This document shows positions 1 through 11,559 of a stretch of 64,000 nt of DNA, in pieces (within the stretch, counting starts at the first letter, position 1; each line of letters begins with the position of its first letter). Source of the DNA: Parus major. Lineage: Eukaryota > Chordata > Aves > Passeriformes > Paridae. The notes under the pieces are model-generated. The model saw nothing but the letters and a program-made list of their open reading frames with translations. It did not search any database and was not told the origin of the DNA. The DNA lies in assembly GCF_001522545.3 (NCBI RefSeq), contig NC_031773.1, positions 25,617,685 to 25,681,684 on the forward strand. The letters are read 5' to 3'. The translations under genes and the position numbers were made by a program.

Positions 1-1492
1 TGATGAAACACTAGACTTGGTTTATATTTCACACTAAATGGAATTCTAGGAAAACAACACCAGGCTACAAAATTCATTGAGATAAAAACAGTTGGAATCT
101 GGGGAAATATGGGGTCAAGGGAGAAGGAAGCATGATATAGGCTTTTCCAGTCTTGAACACTTTTGAAGGCAGGTCTTTTCTAACTGTTGTCAGAGATGAG
201 ATTCAAAGATAGATGAGATCTTTGGTCAAGTTCAGCGTGGCCATTCTTATGTTTTAAAGTATTAAGGGAAAAAAATGTTTGTTTGAAGAATTATACTTTC
301 CTTGTTTGCTTATTAGCAAAAAAAAGTTTTATTTTGTGTATTTTAAAGATGCTGGACAAGAGATGCACTAAAAAAGTTACGTTCCAGATAGGAAACTCTT
401 GTATCTAATCTTGTGTTTAGGCAGTGTATCCTTGCATAACTTGTCTGTAGAATGGAGTTTTTAGTTGTCTAACCAGGTATTGGGGGAAGAAAAAAGTGTT
501 ATTGCCACTATTCAGTTTGTTAGAGCATGGCTAGGCAATGGGTTCAATGGGGTGCCCTTGTTCCAGTGGGGAATTCCTGTCGGAGGAAATGCAAATGAAT
601 AGGGTCAGAAAATGGCTTGTATTCACTTCCTGATTTGAAATGTAAATGTACTGCTGAAAATCTACCACTGGAGACAGGAATCAAACAGCTTTATGAAGTG
701 CAAGCTAACAGCACAAAGTATCTTTTGAGACACTGATTTGTACACTGGAAATGCTGTTTGAGAGCAATAGGCAAGTGCAGTCTGTCTTCTCTGGAACTGT
801 ATGTCATGGTGAACCAGCTTAAAAGGAATCTACAAACTTATAAAGAAGTGCAAAATTTAAGGTTAAATTTCATCTGCTATCTTAATTCTTTTTTTCTTTT
901 TGCTATTAGAAATACAAAACTGGTGTTTTAAATCCACACCTGTTCTCTGTCACAGCCATTTGAAAGTATTTGATATGCCCTGGAATGGAAACCTCTAGCA
1001 GGATGTGAAATGCAGTTGGAGAAGTTGGAAATTAGTTAATTCTTTGAATAGGGATGTTACCACCTGAGAGTTCAGACTCTTCACAAAGAGGGATAAATCA
1101 AAATAATTCTCATGGAAAGCCTGAAAGGAGAATGGGCAGTGTGGGTTGCTTTGGAACTGTAACAGCTGCCAACCCATAAGCAAACCCTATGACTGATGGT
1201 GCATTATGTTCCTTTCTTTTCTTCCAACCAGCCATCTACCAGGTTTAAAACTCAAATTTTAAATCAATTATAATATAAAAACTTTGATCTTTTGCTGTAA
1301 ACATACCTTAACATTGTAGGTTTGAAAATTAATAGGGGAGTTTTCCAGAGATATTAGAATAGCTCTTTAAAATGTAATTTTATTAATGCAGTACAGTAAC
1401 ATAGAAGATGTTCAGGACGATAAAATTCAACCGGAAGGTTTTGTATCAGGTTATATGATTTATCTGTAATCTTTACACCAGCATACAATATC

Positions 1493-1519
1493 TGTATACT
1501 TCTTTGAAAGAAGTATACA
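1493..1519. repeat. Perfect 27-nt inverted repeat (13+1+13)
   Basis: The left arm TGTATACTTCTTT is followed by one G and then its exact reverse complement. The arms are perfect over 13 bases and mismatch at the next outward base. As RNA the single-base loop is too tight, so two or three inner pairs would open. It lies 7 bp before a second hairpin. It could be a cruciform-forming site, a transposon relic or chance. Confidence 0.85.
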
Positions 1520-1526
1520 CTACATG

Positions 1527-1555
1527 CTGTTTTAAAAGGTCAGCCTTTTAAACAG
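1527..1555. repeat. Second hairpin: 12-bp stem, 4-nt loop, one bulged T
   Basis: CTGTTTTAAAAGG, then the loop TCAG, then CCTTTTAAACAG. The arms are exact complements except for one extra T in the left arm. Together with the palindrome just upstream it makes two stem-loops within 63 bp. It is not followed by a T-run, and a bacterial terminator is not relevant in this genome. Confidence 0.8.
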
Positions 1556-3909
1556 ACAAGAAAATAAAGATGAATATCATGAATGTGGATACATGAGCCA
1601 TTAGTCATTCTGACTGATAGAAACAGTGAAGATATTGTAATGTATAAATATAATTTGATTTTTTAATCTCTTTCAATCTTGTTATCTAGTCATATTTATG
1701 ACATTGTAGTCACAAAACATTGTATTTATAACACTGACTATAATTTCTGACTATGAGTTCTTGTCATCTTGCTCCTTCTTCTTAGGTTGGTGACCCTGTA
1801 TTGATTTGGGATTTGCCTTTCAAGGAGCTGACAGTTATTATGATCTTTTGTTTTTCCAGCCTATGCCCCTTCTCTGAGAACTTAGGATGTATTCACTACC
1901 TCTTATTTCCTTACCTAGGTCATTCAACCCTGTTCTTTACCTTTCTGTAGATCTTTGGTTTATCTGTCCCTCCTTTTAGCTTGTTTTTTTAGCTTGCTTT
2001 TCTAATTGGCTTGTGCTATGAAGTTGTGTGTGGAGGGCCTTTAAGGCTGATTAATGTCGTTTTCACTAATATATCCATTTATATATGCCTTTTATAATTC
2101 CGTTTTGTTATTTTCTTCTCCTCCCCTGTATTCCCATTTATTCTGCAGTCATATCAGTATTAAGTTTTCTATTACAAATCTCTGCAGTTCAGTGTTTTCC
2201 TAGGTGTGTGTGTTTGCTTTAACTCTTTTTATACCACTGTAGTTGTAGAAAAACCAGGATAGTAAAATTGATAAAATGACATTGCAGTCAGTGGTAAATG
2301 GCTCAGCTGTTAATATAAGTGAAATGCTGCCATAGTGGATCAATCAATGTGATGTTTTCTCTAAGGCAAATGTTTTGGGTCATCGATACCTGTAAAATCA
2401 ATGAAATTATGAAGTAAAAAAGATAAGAGAAAAATATTCCCATCTCCCAAAAAAGGTGTGTAATATAATGGCAGATCAGTTTTAGAATGCTACTAAAATT
2501 CTCCTATTTTTTAATCTGTAACAAACTTCCTTTTTATCCTTGATGAGTCTTTGGATCTTGATTAGGATGGAAAGATACACTGAATCTTTGAATGTTTTTA
2601 CTTTTTTTATTTTTTCCCCCATTTCTGCCAGTGTATGAAACTAGTTTCCATGATCAATAAAACTGTTGAGAACACAAAATTAGATTGGCTGTTGATAGGT
2701 TTACCCAAGGATTCCTGAAGGCATGGATGGATCTCAAAACCATCTCCCTCTCTCTTGGTGGGTGTTGAATGTGTCCTTGCAGGAATAGCTGTGCTTTGGA
2801 GCATTGTTTCATCATAATCTCATGCAGTTGGCTGAATTGCTGGCAGTATAGAAACAACTGGTTAGGATAGAGGGCAAGGCAGATGTTGTGTACTTGAAGG
2901 TCCCTGGCTTTTCTGTTGGAGGGTGCAAACACAAGCATGTGCTTAATCGGTGTAAAACCTCTTTAGCCTGACAGATACTATGAATGTGAAAAGTAGGGGT
3001 ATGTCTTTTCAGTTACATTTTCATCTTTTAGACAAAACTAAGGTGGTTTCAATTTGGAACAGCAATCGCTGCTAATTTTTTTTTTAGATAATACTCTGAT
3101 TCACTTACTATTCTCTTTCATTAAAAATATTATAGACTATTAAAAGTATCAAACTTCTCTGCATTAGCAGATATATTGTAATAGTAAGCATATTACATAC
3201 TTATCATTATATTTTTTAGTTTTAAATAGAGGCAAGAAGTAGAAGAAAATTACATTGATGTTTTCAACCAGATTGAGCAGATTGCCTGAGGAAAAGTCTG
3301 GGTGAAAAAGTGCAAACTTCTGTGACTTAACTTCAACAGAGGGATAATATTTTCCCCCAATTTCCATTCCACTAGTTGAATTGTATACACAAAGAACAAC
3401 TTCTTTTGTTTAAATGTTTGTATTTCAGCTTCTAATCTTCAGTTGCCTATAATCAGATCCTGGATTCTGTTTGCTCACCTACCTGCAACCACTTAACACA
3501 CTGTAAACTGGTCACCTTGAAAACAATTACATTGGTACAGGGGACATAAGCAATTTTATGTTATTAAACTGCAAAAAGTAGATCTGTTTAAGGGAAACTC
3601 TTGAATTGATGGGAAGTTTGGAATTAGAGGACTGATTACTACATAAACTGCTACCACTTTTTAACTTCAAAGTATATCCAAGAAAAATAGTTACTCATTA
3701 TAATCCCTGTAAACCCCAAGATTGAGAGGCTGTATTAGAACCTCTGAATCAACTCTGCAGAGTCTTATTTTCTTTCATAATTGGCCCATCTATAGCATTA
3801 TGTAAAGCTCAGTATGCAATAAAAATTATATATATATTTGTGAATACGTAGCACATAATGATTCAGTTGTCAGGAAAGAAGCATTTTTATATTTACAACA
3901 GTTTCTTAC

Positions 3910-4012
3910 CTGCTTTGTCATCATTGTCGTTACCTGCTAAGAAAGTATAAGGGTGGCAAATCTTCATAACTTCAAAGCTTTTACTTGACCAATTCCAGAA
4001 GATGTCTTTCAG
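3910..4012 (-). other. Candidate exon, minus strand (103 nt)
   Basis: On the minus strand this segment is followed by a near-consensus donor, CAG|GTAAGA, at 3909-3908. It is preceded by a modest acceptor ending TTTCCAAG. The frame open through the exon gives 34 codons plus one base, hydrophilic, ending in an Asn/Asp-rich run (GNDNDDKAG). The pyrimidine tract before the acceptor is short. No protein family is recognised. The sites and frame are what I see; that it is an exon is inference, and chance is likely. Confidence 0.15.
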
Positions 4013-5429
4013 CTTGGAAACTATAACATACCTTGGATTAATCTCACAAATATATAACATAATTTTTGTAAAAAATATTTTACTGTTAATGCATCTCAAA
4101 AATTCACTGTTATATTTTAGGAAATACTGAATAGATTAATATGAAGTGGTTGTGTATATTTCTTGCAATTGTTATTTTCCATAAAAAAAATACTAAATAA
4201 CTTTGGCAATTACTTAATAATAATAATTATTTGTCTAATTGTAAAATTTTTCTTTCCAAATGCTCAGTTTTCAGAAAATACCAGTATTTCTAGAATATTT
4301 TTTGTGTAACTTATCAATATGTTCTTTCAGGTAATAAAGTAAACTAAAAATATCGTTATTTAGATGTTTCTGGAGTTAGGTATTTGCTTCATATAATCAA
4401 TTGGTTCACAATTAAGGATATGCATGAGTGAAGACAAGCACATAATGAAGATAAAGAATGTCTGTGAAGGCTTCCCAATCCTAATATGAAATAATTAATT
4501 AAATTAACCCAAATATAGGAAGCTCTGGCAGTTATTAAAAGGCTTGTAAATCCAAGCAGACTTTTGTATACTGATGGCCTGAAGGGCCCTGCAATTTTGT
4601 ATGACATATTACAGATGCTTTCAGATTTTTTACAGAAGGTTTGGGTATAAAATTCAGCAGATCAGCTGCTATCAATCAAATAAAGTGATGCATGTTTGAA
4701 AAAAATATTTTTCCTTCAACTTCCAGCTGCAGGGAGGGTTTGTGAAGAAAAGCCACCCCATTGGTATGGCTAAAACAGTAATCAGGTTCATAAAAGAAAA
4801 TTTCAGATAGTCAATCAGGCTAATTTTGCAGCCAGTGCATGTTTGTTCTAGAGAACTTCTTACACATAATGAGGAAGGAAAGAAATAGGAGATTGGACTC
4901 AAGAGAACTTATGAGGAGGTGATGCTTGTTTACTATTGCTCCTGCCATGATATCTTTTTATCTTCTTCAGCTGCTTTGCTTGCCAGTAAGGAGTGATAAT
5001 GAAGGCTGTTTTATTTTAAGTGCTTACTGCATACCTTGAAAGGATAAAAGATTGCAGATAGAACCAGTACATTAGTCCTTCTGTAAATGCACTCTGCTCA
5101 TTATCTTATGAGTATAATGAAATGGAAATCAGAGAAAATTAAATAAGTCATAGCTAAACATTTACTAGAGCCAAGGTGTGAATCAGTATGTTTTAAAGTT
5201 CTGCTTCTGACCAACACACCAAATCCTTCCTGTGATTCTGTTTAAAATGTCACCTGGGTTATAATTTTGACTGGATTTGTGCTGCCTCATAAGCAGGACA
5301 TTAAACAAATCGAGCATGTCAAATTAGTAGAAAAAAATATGGGCTTCTGTTATTTCAAAAAGAGACTGAAAATATAATATGCCTTATTGCCATAGGAAAT
5401 TAAGGAATTTTGTACCTGTTGGCTGCCTC

Positions 5430-5550
5430 TCATATTAATCTCCATTTCAATGTTTGTAACATATATAACTCTGGGTAATTACTAGACTTCTTTTTGCTAT
5501 CTAGTTGAGATATAGCCTGCACTACCACTTGAAACACCTCTGAATGATAT
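5430..5550 (-). CDS. Candidate terminal coding exon, minus strand
   Basis: The acceptor CATTAAACAG precedes 5550 on the minus strand. The frame that follows runs 39 codons to a TGA at 5430-5432. The segment starts with the last base of a split codon, and the upstream candidate exon (5674-5906) ends with AG, so the junction makes an Arg codon and stays open. The product would be hydrophilic (for example SQLDSKKKSSNYPE). A possible AATAAA lies about 415 nt further downstream (plus 5010-5015). No family is recognised. The phase match is modest evidence, about one in three by chance. Confidence 0.22.
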
Positions 5551-5673
5551 CTGTTTAATGATAAACAGTTACACACATCACTTCCCAAGCCATATATCTT
5601 GTTCTGGCCATTCAGTATTGTATACAAGTCACCCACCCCCAGACATTAATTCTGTCCAAAATCAAACCATTAC

Positions 5674-5906
5674 CTGATCCAAGAAGCAATGTACTTCTCA
5701 TTTATCTGTATCGATTCACAGGTCATAGATACATGCAATACTGCTTGTAGTTGTATTTGGGTTTTTTGTTTGCTTGGCATTTTAGGGATGGGCCGGGGGT
5801 TGGGAAGACTTTGTCTTGTCCTCGAGGCCTTGAGTTTTGAATTACGTTTGAGACATGTAAATGCTTCAGCAATTTTCCCTCTTGAGATAGGAGGCTCAAT
5901 CTGGGA
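5674..5906 (-). CDS. Candidate internal coding exon, minus strand (77 codons)
   Basis: This 233-nt minus-strand segment is GC-richer than its surroundings and open for 77 codons plus two bases. It ends TGGATCAG|GTAATG, a reasonable donor. A pyrimidine-rich stretch upstream (GTTTTTTCTGACACATTGGAG) could serve as acceptor, with a second AG six bases further on. The product would be Lys/Pro/Ser-rich (KMPSKQKTQ) and end KYIASWIR. It joins in phase to the candidate terminal exon at 5430-5550 across a 123-nt intron. I do not recognise the protein. The antisense strand is also open for 80 codons, and the plus-strand exon chain at 6544-8173 would have to overlap this gene, which argues that at most one of the two is real. 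Confidence 0.25.
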
Positions 5907-6543
5907 CTCCAATGTGTCAGAAAAAACATGAGGATTTGCTTTCTGATTAATATTTTAGGTTAACTATCTAGTCAACAGAGTAAGGCATATAAATGGGCAT
6001 TGTGATTAAACTCTATTTCAATGGCATATTTCAGATATATATTTTTAAAAGGCCAGGGGAGCATGTCAACAAGAAAAAGAGAATAGAATATATTCCATAA
6101 TGTTCAAGTCTGTACTGAGACCTTTGCGTGATTTAGACTCAGACAATGACTGAAGCATTATAATGTGCATTTAAATGGTAATCTTTAGATACCCTTTGCT
6201 AAGTGAAATTAACTTTTATATACATTGCATGTGAAGAAGGGCCAGGATTCATATATGAAGTTCTGGTAGGGTAGGGCATGAATTTAAATTGGTCAGTACT
6301 AGCATAAGCCTTTAATTCCTGGGAATTCAGGTATCTAGTCTAAAACAGCAAGGCATTGTCTATGTCTTCTGAAGATCCTAAAATTCAGCCTCAGATTTTT
6401 TTTGAAGTCCATCTTTCAGAAATGGAAGAAGGATACGTAAAGTGAGAGAGTGAAATAGTATAGCTTTTCTTTTTCACTAGTGGCCCCTGCCCTTGGGGGG
6501 CTTCAGCAATTGAAGATTTGAATTGAATCCTTTCCCCTTCCAG

Positions 6544-6599
6544 AGGAGATTTTTCACCCAGGACCACAGCATGACTGTGCTGACAAAGAGTGTGCTGAG
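6544..6599 (+). CDS. Candidate coding exon 1 of a three-exon chain
   Basis: The segment follows a clear pyrimidine tract (CCTTTCCCCTTCCAG) and ends GAG|GTAAAG, a good donor at 6600. It is 56 nt long. Two of three frames are open. The one that joins to the next two segments reads RRFFTQDHS and onward, ending two bases into a codon. It would be internal, since nothing suggests a start codon. The gene is unknown. Confidence 0.25.
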
Positions 6600-7139
6600 G
6601 TAAAGGTTTCTTTTATTCAGCAAACTTTATCAATGGAATTTTTAAGCACCAAGTCAACTGAGATGCTTGCTGGGCTTTGAGAACCTTAGAAATGTTTAAA
6701 TATAGTATTTAAAATGATTGAGGTGCCTCATTTTCTGTGAATTCCACTTGAAATTTTTCAAGTACACAAGGAAAGATGAAATTACATACATACAAATTGC
6801 TGTTAGTTTAAAAACAATTGCAATTTTTTATATTTTTCCATTTGATGTTTTTGGAAGTAATTACTCTATTACCTTTAATCTTTAGGTTTTAGAACCTTAG
6901 TATTTGAACCAATTTTTCAGATCTGTATACTTAAAATTAACATGTACCATTACAAATGCTATGCTGGAGTCAACTCCCATGTCATCTCTTCTGAGAGTTA
7001 TATATCAAAAACTAAAGCTTGAAAAACTCTTAACAGGTTTGTGTCAGGTTGTCAGGTTATGCAAATCAGCCTATTATCACTGAAATTAATGGAGCTATAC
7101 TGATTCATACAAGCTGTAGATTTGGTTTATTGCTTCCAG

Positions 7140-7210
7140 GTATATCAAGGATATTGTGAATTGTGTCCACAAATGCTCACTTCCTCTTGTCCAAACTGCT
7201 GATGCAGTAG
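7140..7210 (+). CDS. Candidate coding exon 2 of a three-exon chain
   Basis: This 71-nt segment sits between the acceptor TTGCTTCCAG and the donor TAG|GTAATG. Only one of three frames is open, and it accepts the two leftover bases of the 6544-6599 segment (AG+G = Arg). It encodes about 23 residues (YIKDIVNCVHKCS and onward) with two Cys, and ends one base into a codon. It lies 540 nt from the first segment and 862 nt from the third. No family is recognised. Confidence 0.25.
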
Positions 7211-8072
7211 GTAATGCTCTTTTTATTCCTGAATATAAATTTACTTTTTAATTTGCTGAATGTTCACTTTAAATTACATTTATAGTCAGAAAGTCACAGG
7301 TAAAATATTGTAAGTTGTACACACTGTTGAGATCCCCACTAGTTAGAAAAGGTTAGTGCTACCACTCATTAGAGCAAAAGAGATCTGTTGTCCTCTTGGT
7401 TCAAGAAAACTAAGTTCTGTCTCTAGAATCTTTCAAATGATAGTGTTTTCATTTGCTTTCTCTTGCTTTATTCAGGAGTAACCTGAAAGAGGTGATTATG
7501 TTACATATTATGAAAAAAATTATCTGAGTATTACTAACACTTAATGAAGTTGTCCTACCAGTCTTCGAAACTTGTTTTTACTTTGTTTCCCGATTAGAAA
7601 TAGGAGTATTTTCCTAATAAATATAACATAGTAGGGAAAAAAGAAATCTTAAAATATTTTATAACATTTTAAATACAATATTTTTAACATCAGGGATTTT
7701 CCTTTGGTTATAACTTGCTTTAGATACATTTGTGTTGAAAGCTACAGGGAGTGGCTGAGAAATGAGAAATTCCAGCAGTTTTTTTCTTTGGGATATTGGA
7801 ATTTAATGGAAAATATCTACTCCTTTCACTTGGTGAATTTTCAGATGATGAAGAAAACACATTTAAGACTGATATATTATCTTGCTTTTATTCTTGTTGA
7901 AAACTGCGTAGATTTTCTATTTAAATATTTAATTTCCAGAGAAAAATACTTTTTTAATCCACATACTTAGAAAAGCATTGTAGAGCTTTGTTTCAAACTA
8001 CCTATTATCTTGTAACGTGGTAATGCCATATATAATTAATCAAATACATTAAATTTTTTCTTTAATTTGTAG

Positions 8073-8173
8073 ACCAGTGTCCTGGAGTGACTTTAACTAA
8101 TCTAAACTACTACAACCACCTAAAAGAAAAGAACAAGCCACATTCAGATTGTATGGTCCCTGACAGAAATTAA
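8073..8173 (+). CDS. Candidate terminal coding exon of a three-exon chain
   Basis: The acceptor AATTTGTAG is preceded by a T-rich tract. The segment begins AC, which completes a GAC codon with the last base of the previous segment. The frame stays open for 32 further codons (QCPGVTLTNLNYYNHL and onward) to a TAA at 8171-8173, while the other two frames stop early. An AATAAA at 8936-8941 could end the transcript. The chain would give about 75 C-terminal residues of an unidentified protein. Two phase-consistent junctions support it, but short pseudo-exons can do this by chance. Confidence 0.25.
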
Positions 8174-8929
8174 GAAAATGCCTGTACTCTAACTAGTAGT
8201 CTTCAATAATGTATAAAATATGGTTAGAAAGTCTTAGGGAAATCAGCCCTTTTTTTTTATGGCAGTTTTAAAGAATTACTGCTGGAAGAGTGTTTCTTTT
8301 GGAAAAGAGAATAGTTTTTTTTTACTCAGTAAATATAGTGTGACTAACTACTAAATGTTGTTGGATTTCATTATTCAGCATTCCTCTAACGGTTAAGAGC
8401 AGAATTTCAGATAAATATTTTTATATTCTGCAAAATGATGTGGAACATCAGGATCATTGTAACCACAGCCTTGGTAACAGCCTTGGATAGATCCTGGTAT
8501 TGTAATCTCTGTCAAAAAACTCTTTTGACATATGCAAAACAGCTGCTGATTATTTACAGAAAAGAAAAGGGCTATGTGAAGGCTGTGTGGGGTACTGTGC
8601 TGGGTATGCTGGGTATAATTTGAAAAGAGTGAGTAGGGAATTGTAGGAAAAGGATGGAGCCTTACCTGCCCTTTCCAGCTATGAGTTTCTGTTGCAGCTC
8701 AGGATGATGTGATGCTTCCAGAAGTGACAATATATAACATAAGCCTCTTCTGTGCTACCTTTGATGGACTCCGGGCTTAAACAGGTATTATAATTAGAAA
8801 TTACTTTGCATCTGTTCTGTAACTGTGTAATAGGAAAACCCAAACAATTTGAAAATCATGTGGTAGAGATCTCTTACATGAAAACGAGACAGTTTAAGCT
8901 TGGGTTTTAATTGGTTCTGTCCTTGTAAA
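8174..8929. other. AT-rich stretch, possible 3' UTR
   Basis: If the plus-strand exon chain is real, this is its 3' untranslated region, ending near the AATAAA at 8936-8941. Otherwise it is ordinary unique sequence. A strong minus-strand donor (GGCAG|GTAAGG) sits at 8667-8660, but the acceptor upstream of it is poor. Confidence 0.3.
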
Positions 8930-9520
8930 CACTTGAATAAAAATTATTAATGTATAAAAAACATTGCTTGCTTGCATAATAAATATAGTGTGAGCTTAAT
9001 ATCTCTATGCAAAACTACAAACATTATTAACAAGCTAATCTCAGTAGTTACCATACTTGCTTAATAAAAGCTAGGCTCGCTGACTTAATGAAAGCAAGTA
9101 CAGAAACCAGTAACAGATCACATTTGTAAACAGCGGTTCTCCTTCTAACCACTATAAGGATTGTATACTGTTTAATTTACATGCATATGTAAATTATAGC
9201 TAATAATTGCATAACTCTTAGTATACTTCCTGTGCTTGTTAAATACTGGTTAACATAATTTTTATACTGCAATACCCATAAAGTTTCAGCACGTTTAAAA
9301 TTAAATTTGCAGATGCATAAAAGGACACTGCTTGAATTTTTATAGCGTAAACTGCTGTTAAAACATTATTATGCTTAGTTTGAAAACATTCCAAATCTAA
9401 TATTTAACTTACCACAAAAGTAATTGCTTTTGTTACTGCAGTAAGAGGCATGCATGCTTTTCCTTAAATTAAACTAGTCGATAATTATCTTAATTTTATG
9501 TGCAGCATAGGATAATTTTT
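8930..9520. promoter_or_regulatory. Candidate conserved non-coding element (enhancer-like)
   Basis: The stretch is dense in words bound by homeodomain and POU factors. Examples are TAATTTACAT and its inverted copy around GCAT, TAATAATTGCATAA, TTAATAAAAGC, GATAATTATC and several AATTTGCA/TGCATAA words. There is no long open frame. A palindrome with 10-base arms lies at 9173-9196. Vertebrate developmental enhancers in gene deserts often look like this, but AT-rich DNA makes such words by chance. Conservation is inferred, not measured. Confidence 0.25.
9173..9196. repeat. 24-nt palindrome with 10-base arms around GCAT
   Basis: TAATTTACAT, then GCAT, then ATGTAAATTA. The centre is itself part of ATGCATAT, close to the POU octamer. 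It lies inside the enhancer-like stretch. Confidence 0.8.
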
Positions 9521-11559
9521 CTGCTGTAGACAAAAGAGTATTGTAATCAGGTTTCTTGAAGCTCTGCATGGTTTGTTTTATTTATCTCTGTTAACATGAG
9601 CACTTGAAAGTCTTTATGTTAACAACAAATACTTTAATACACTCATAGCATTGTGACTGTGATTTTTTAAGAATAAAAGCTTTACAGATTTTTTTTTAAG
9701 GAGATGGTAATATTTTAGAATGATTGCAATAATTGGAAAAGATGCCTCCTTTTGACCATGTGAGCCTCTTAAAATCTGTAATAGCAGGAGAGGTCTTGAA
9801 GAACAACTGTAAACTGTTATGAGTTTAACCTGTTTACTGAACTGCATCATTTGAAAGAAAAAAATACTGGACACCTGTGGAGTAGGGGTGGAGGAAGTAA
9901 AAAGGATGTTATCCAGAGAAGACCCAGGAGAGTCATTAAGTCCTTTCAGGCAGGGAGACAGAGATGAATATGGAGCTTTTTGTTAGGCATGAGTGAGAAT
10001 TATAAAGCATTAGAATCCTAATGTTCTGTGTTGTATTCTTTAGCATCCTTTGGAGATTTAGCTCTCAGAATCATCTGGGTTTTATGAGTTTCTCCCAGAG
10101 TGTGAACTGAGAAGTTTAGAGGACTCGGGTAAGACCTGATGGATTTTTCTAGTGTGGTGTGTTTATTTAGTCAAAGGTTTGAGATTGCTGGGCAGGGCAT
10201 TGTGAGAGAATGATGTACAATGGATGTTTGTGGTGTCTGAGGCTGTTCTGTATGCTAGAGTTTTCTTGAGGTGTTTCAAGAAGCACCTGCTTTTATAGTG
10301 ATGTATATGATAGTTTGCATGTTTTTAATGTATACTAGTTTGTATGCTTTCTGTTTTAAGTCAGGCAGAGTGGCTAATAATAGGATAATGCTGTAGGTGT
10401 ATTTGAAATGTAATTTGATATAGAAGTAGTGATTATGAAATTTTATCATAATAATTTGAGGGAGTCCAGAAGATAAGAATATTATCTGTGTATTTTACAT
10501 GAATAATAAAATTGTGTTGCATTTAGTGTTTCATTTGTAACTTGCCATGCTACAGATCAGTCAGTATTGGCAGGTAAGGTAGCTGTGAGTGAGAATGGAA
10601 TCAATTTGTGTTTAGGCAGGAAATCTGAGTATTAGACTTGTTCTTACTGATTTGTGTTTTGAATTGTCCAAGGAGATGGTGGTGCAAGAAATCTATTGCA
10701 TTTCCCAGAAAATGAAACTCTTGAACAATTGGAGGCTAGATGGTTTTTCTAAATGCCACTTATTCTTCAGAGAGAGTATTCTCTAATTGTAGTATACATG
10801 CGGTATTCTTCTTTTTGTTTTCTTTCACTTGCTTGGTCTGTGAGTGACAGAAGAGATTGTATGCTGTTTCTAGGAGGTGGTGAGGATGGGGTTTGCTGTC
10901 ACTGACAATATTTTGAAGCAGGATGCACAGTCTCTGGTAAGGCCTGGTACCAGGTGAGGTTAATTGATCATTACTGCAGCTTGTGGTATAATATCACATA
11001 TTTCTTTTGGCATCAACAGAAGAATGAATGATGAAGTCATAAGCAAAACCAGCCATCACTACAACCTTTCTCCCACTGAAAAAAAAATCTATAAAGTCCT
11101 TGGTTGTGGTTCTTAAATCAGCAGAGAAAATATAAGCTTGGAAGAAGAGGGATCAAATATGAAGATGGACTTGGGTATCTGAAAGATTAGTTGTTCATCT
11201 CTTAACATTATAAGATTCCAAGTGAGAGGGAAGGAAAGTGGGAGACTGAGCAAAGCAAGTAATTCATGAGATTGATTTTATTTTCTTTCCTCATCCCTTT
11301 CCTTTCTGTGAAGAAGGATAACTTTTGAATTACATTTCAGAAAATTATAGTGGGAACTTAAACAAGCTGTGATACTTTAAATGGAAAGTATATACAGATT
11401 ACTGAGAGCAAAATTGGCTGGTGACTACAGAATGAGGATTATAAGGGTTCTTGAGAAAGAGCTGACATTAAACATTAATTTTTACTCTAATTTTTACTGA
11501 AATAACTCCACTTTGTGGAGCCTGTGCCGAGGTGTCCCTGGTAGGTCAATTTTGGAGCC
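9521..11559. other. AT-rich unique sequence, nothing recognised
   Basis: There are only short frames. A possible 18-nt microexon at 10556-10573 has an acceptor ending GCTACAG and a strong donor CAG|GTAAGG. I give it little weight because the tract before the acceptor is weak. Confidence 0.5.

Larger units (their letters stand above)
1..5429. other. AT-rich unique sequence, no recognised gene
   Basis: The block is AT-rich with only short overlapping frames on both strands, none resembling a known protein. It holds the hairpin pair at 1493-1555 and a minus-strand exon-like segment at 3910-4012. A slightly GC-richer patch at about 2660-2940 carries a 94-codon minus frame that I cannot relate to any family. 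No repeat family was recognised, though old diverged repeats would be missed by eye. Confidence 0.6.

Noticed and set aside
5689..5931. 80-codon plus frame
   Set aside because: Cys/Leu-rich shadow opposite the more protein-like minus frame.
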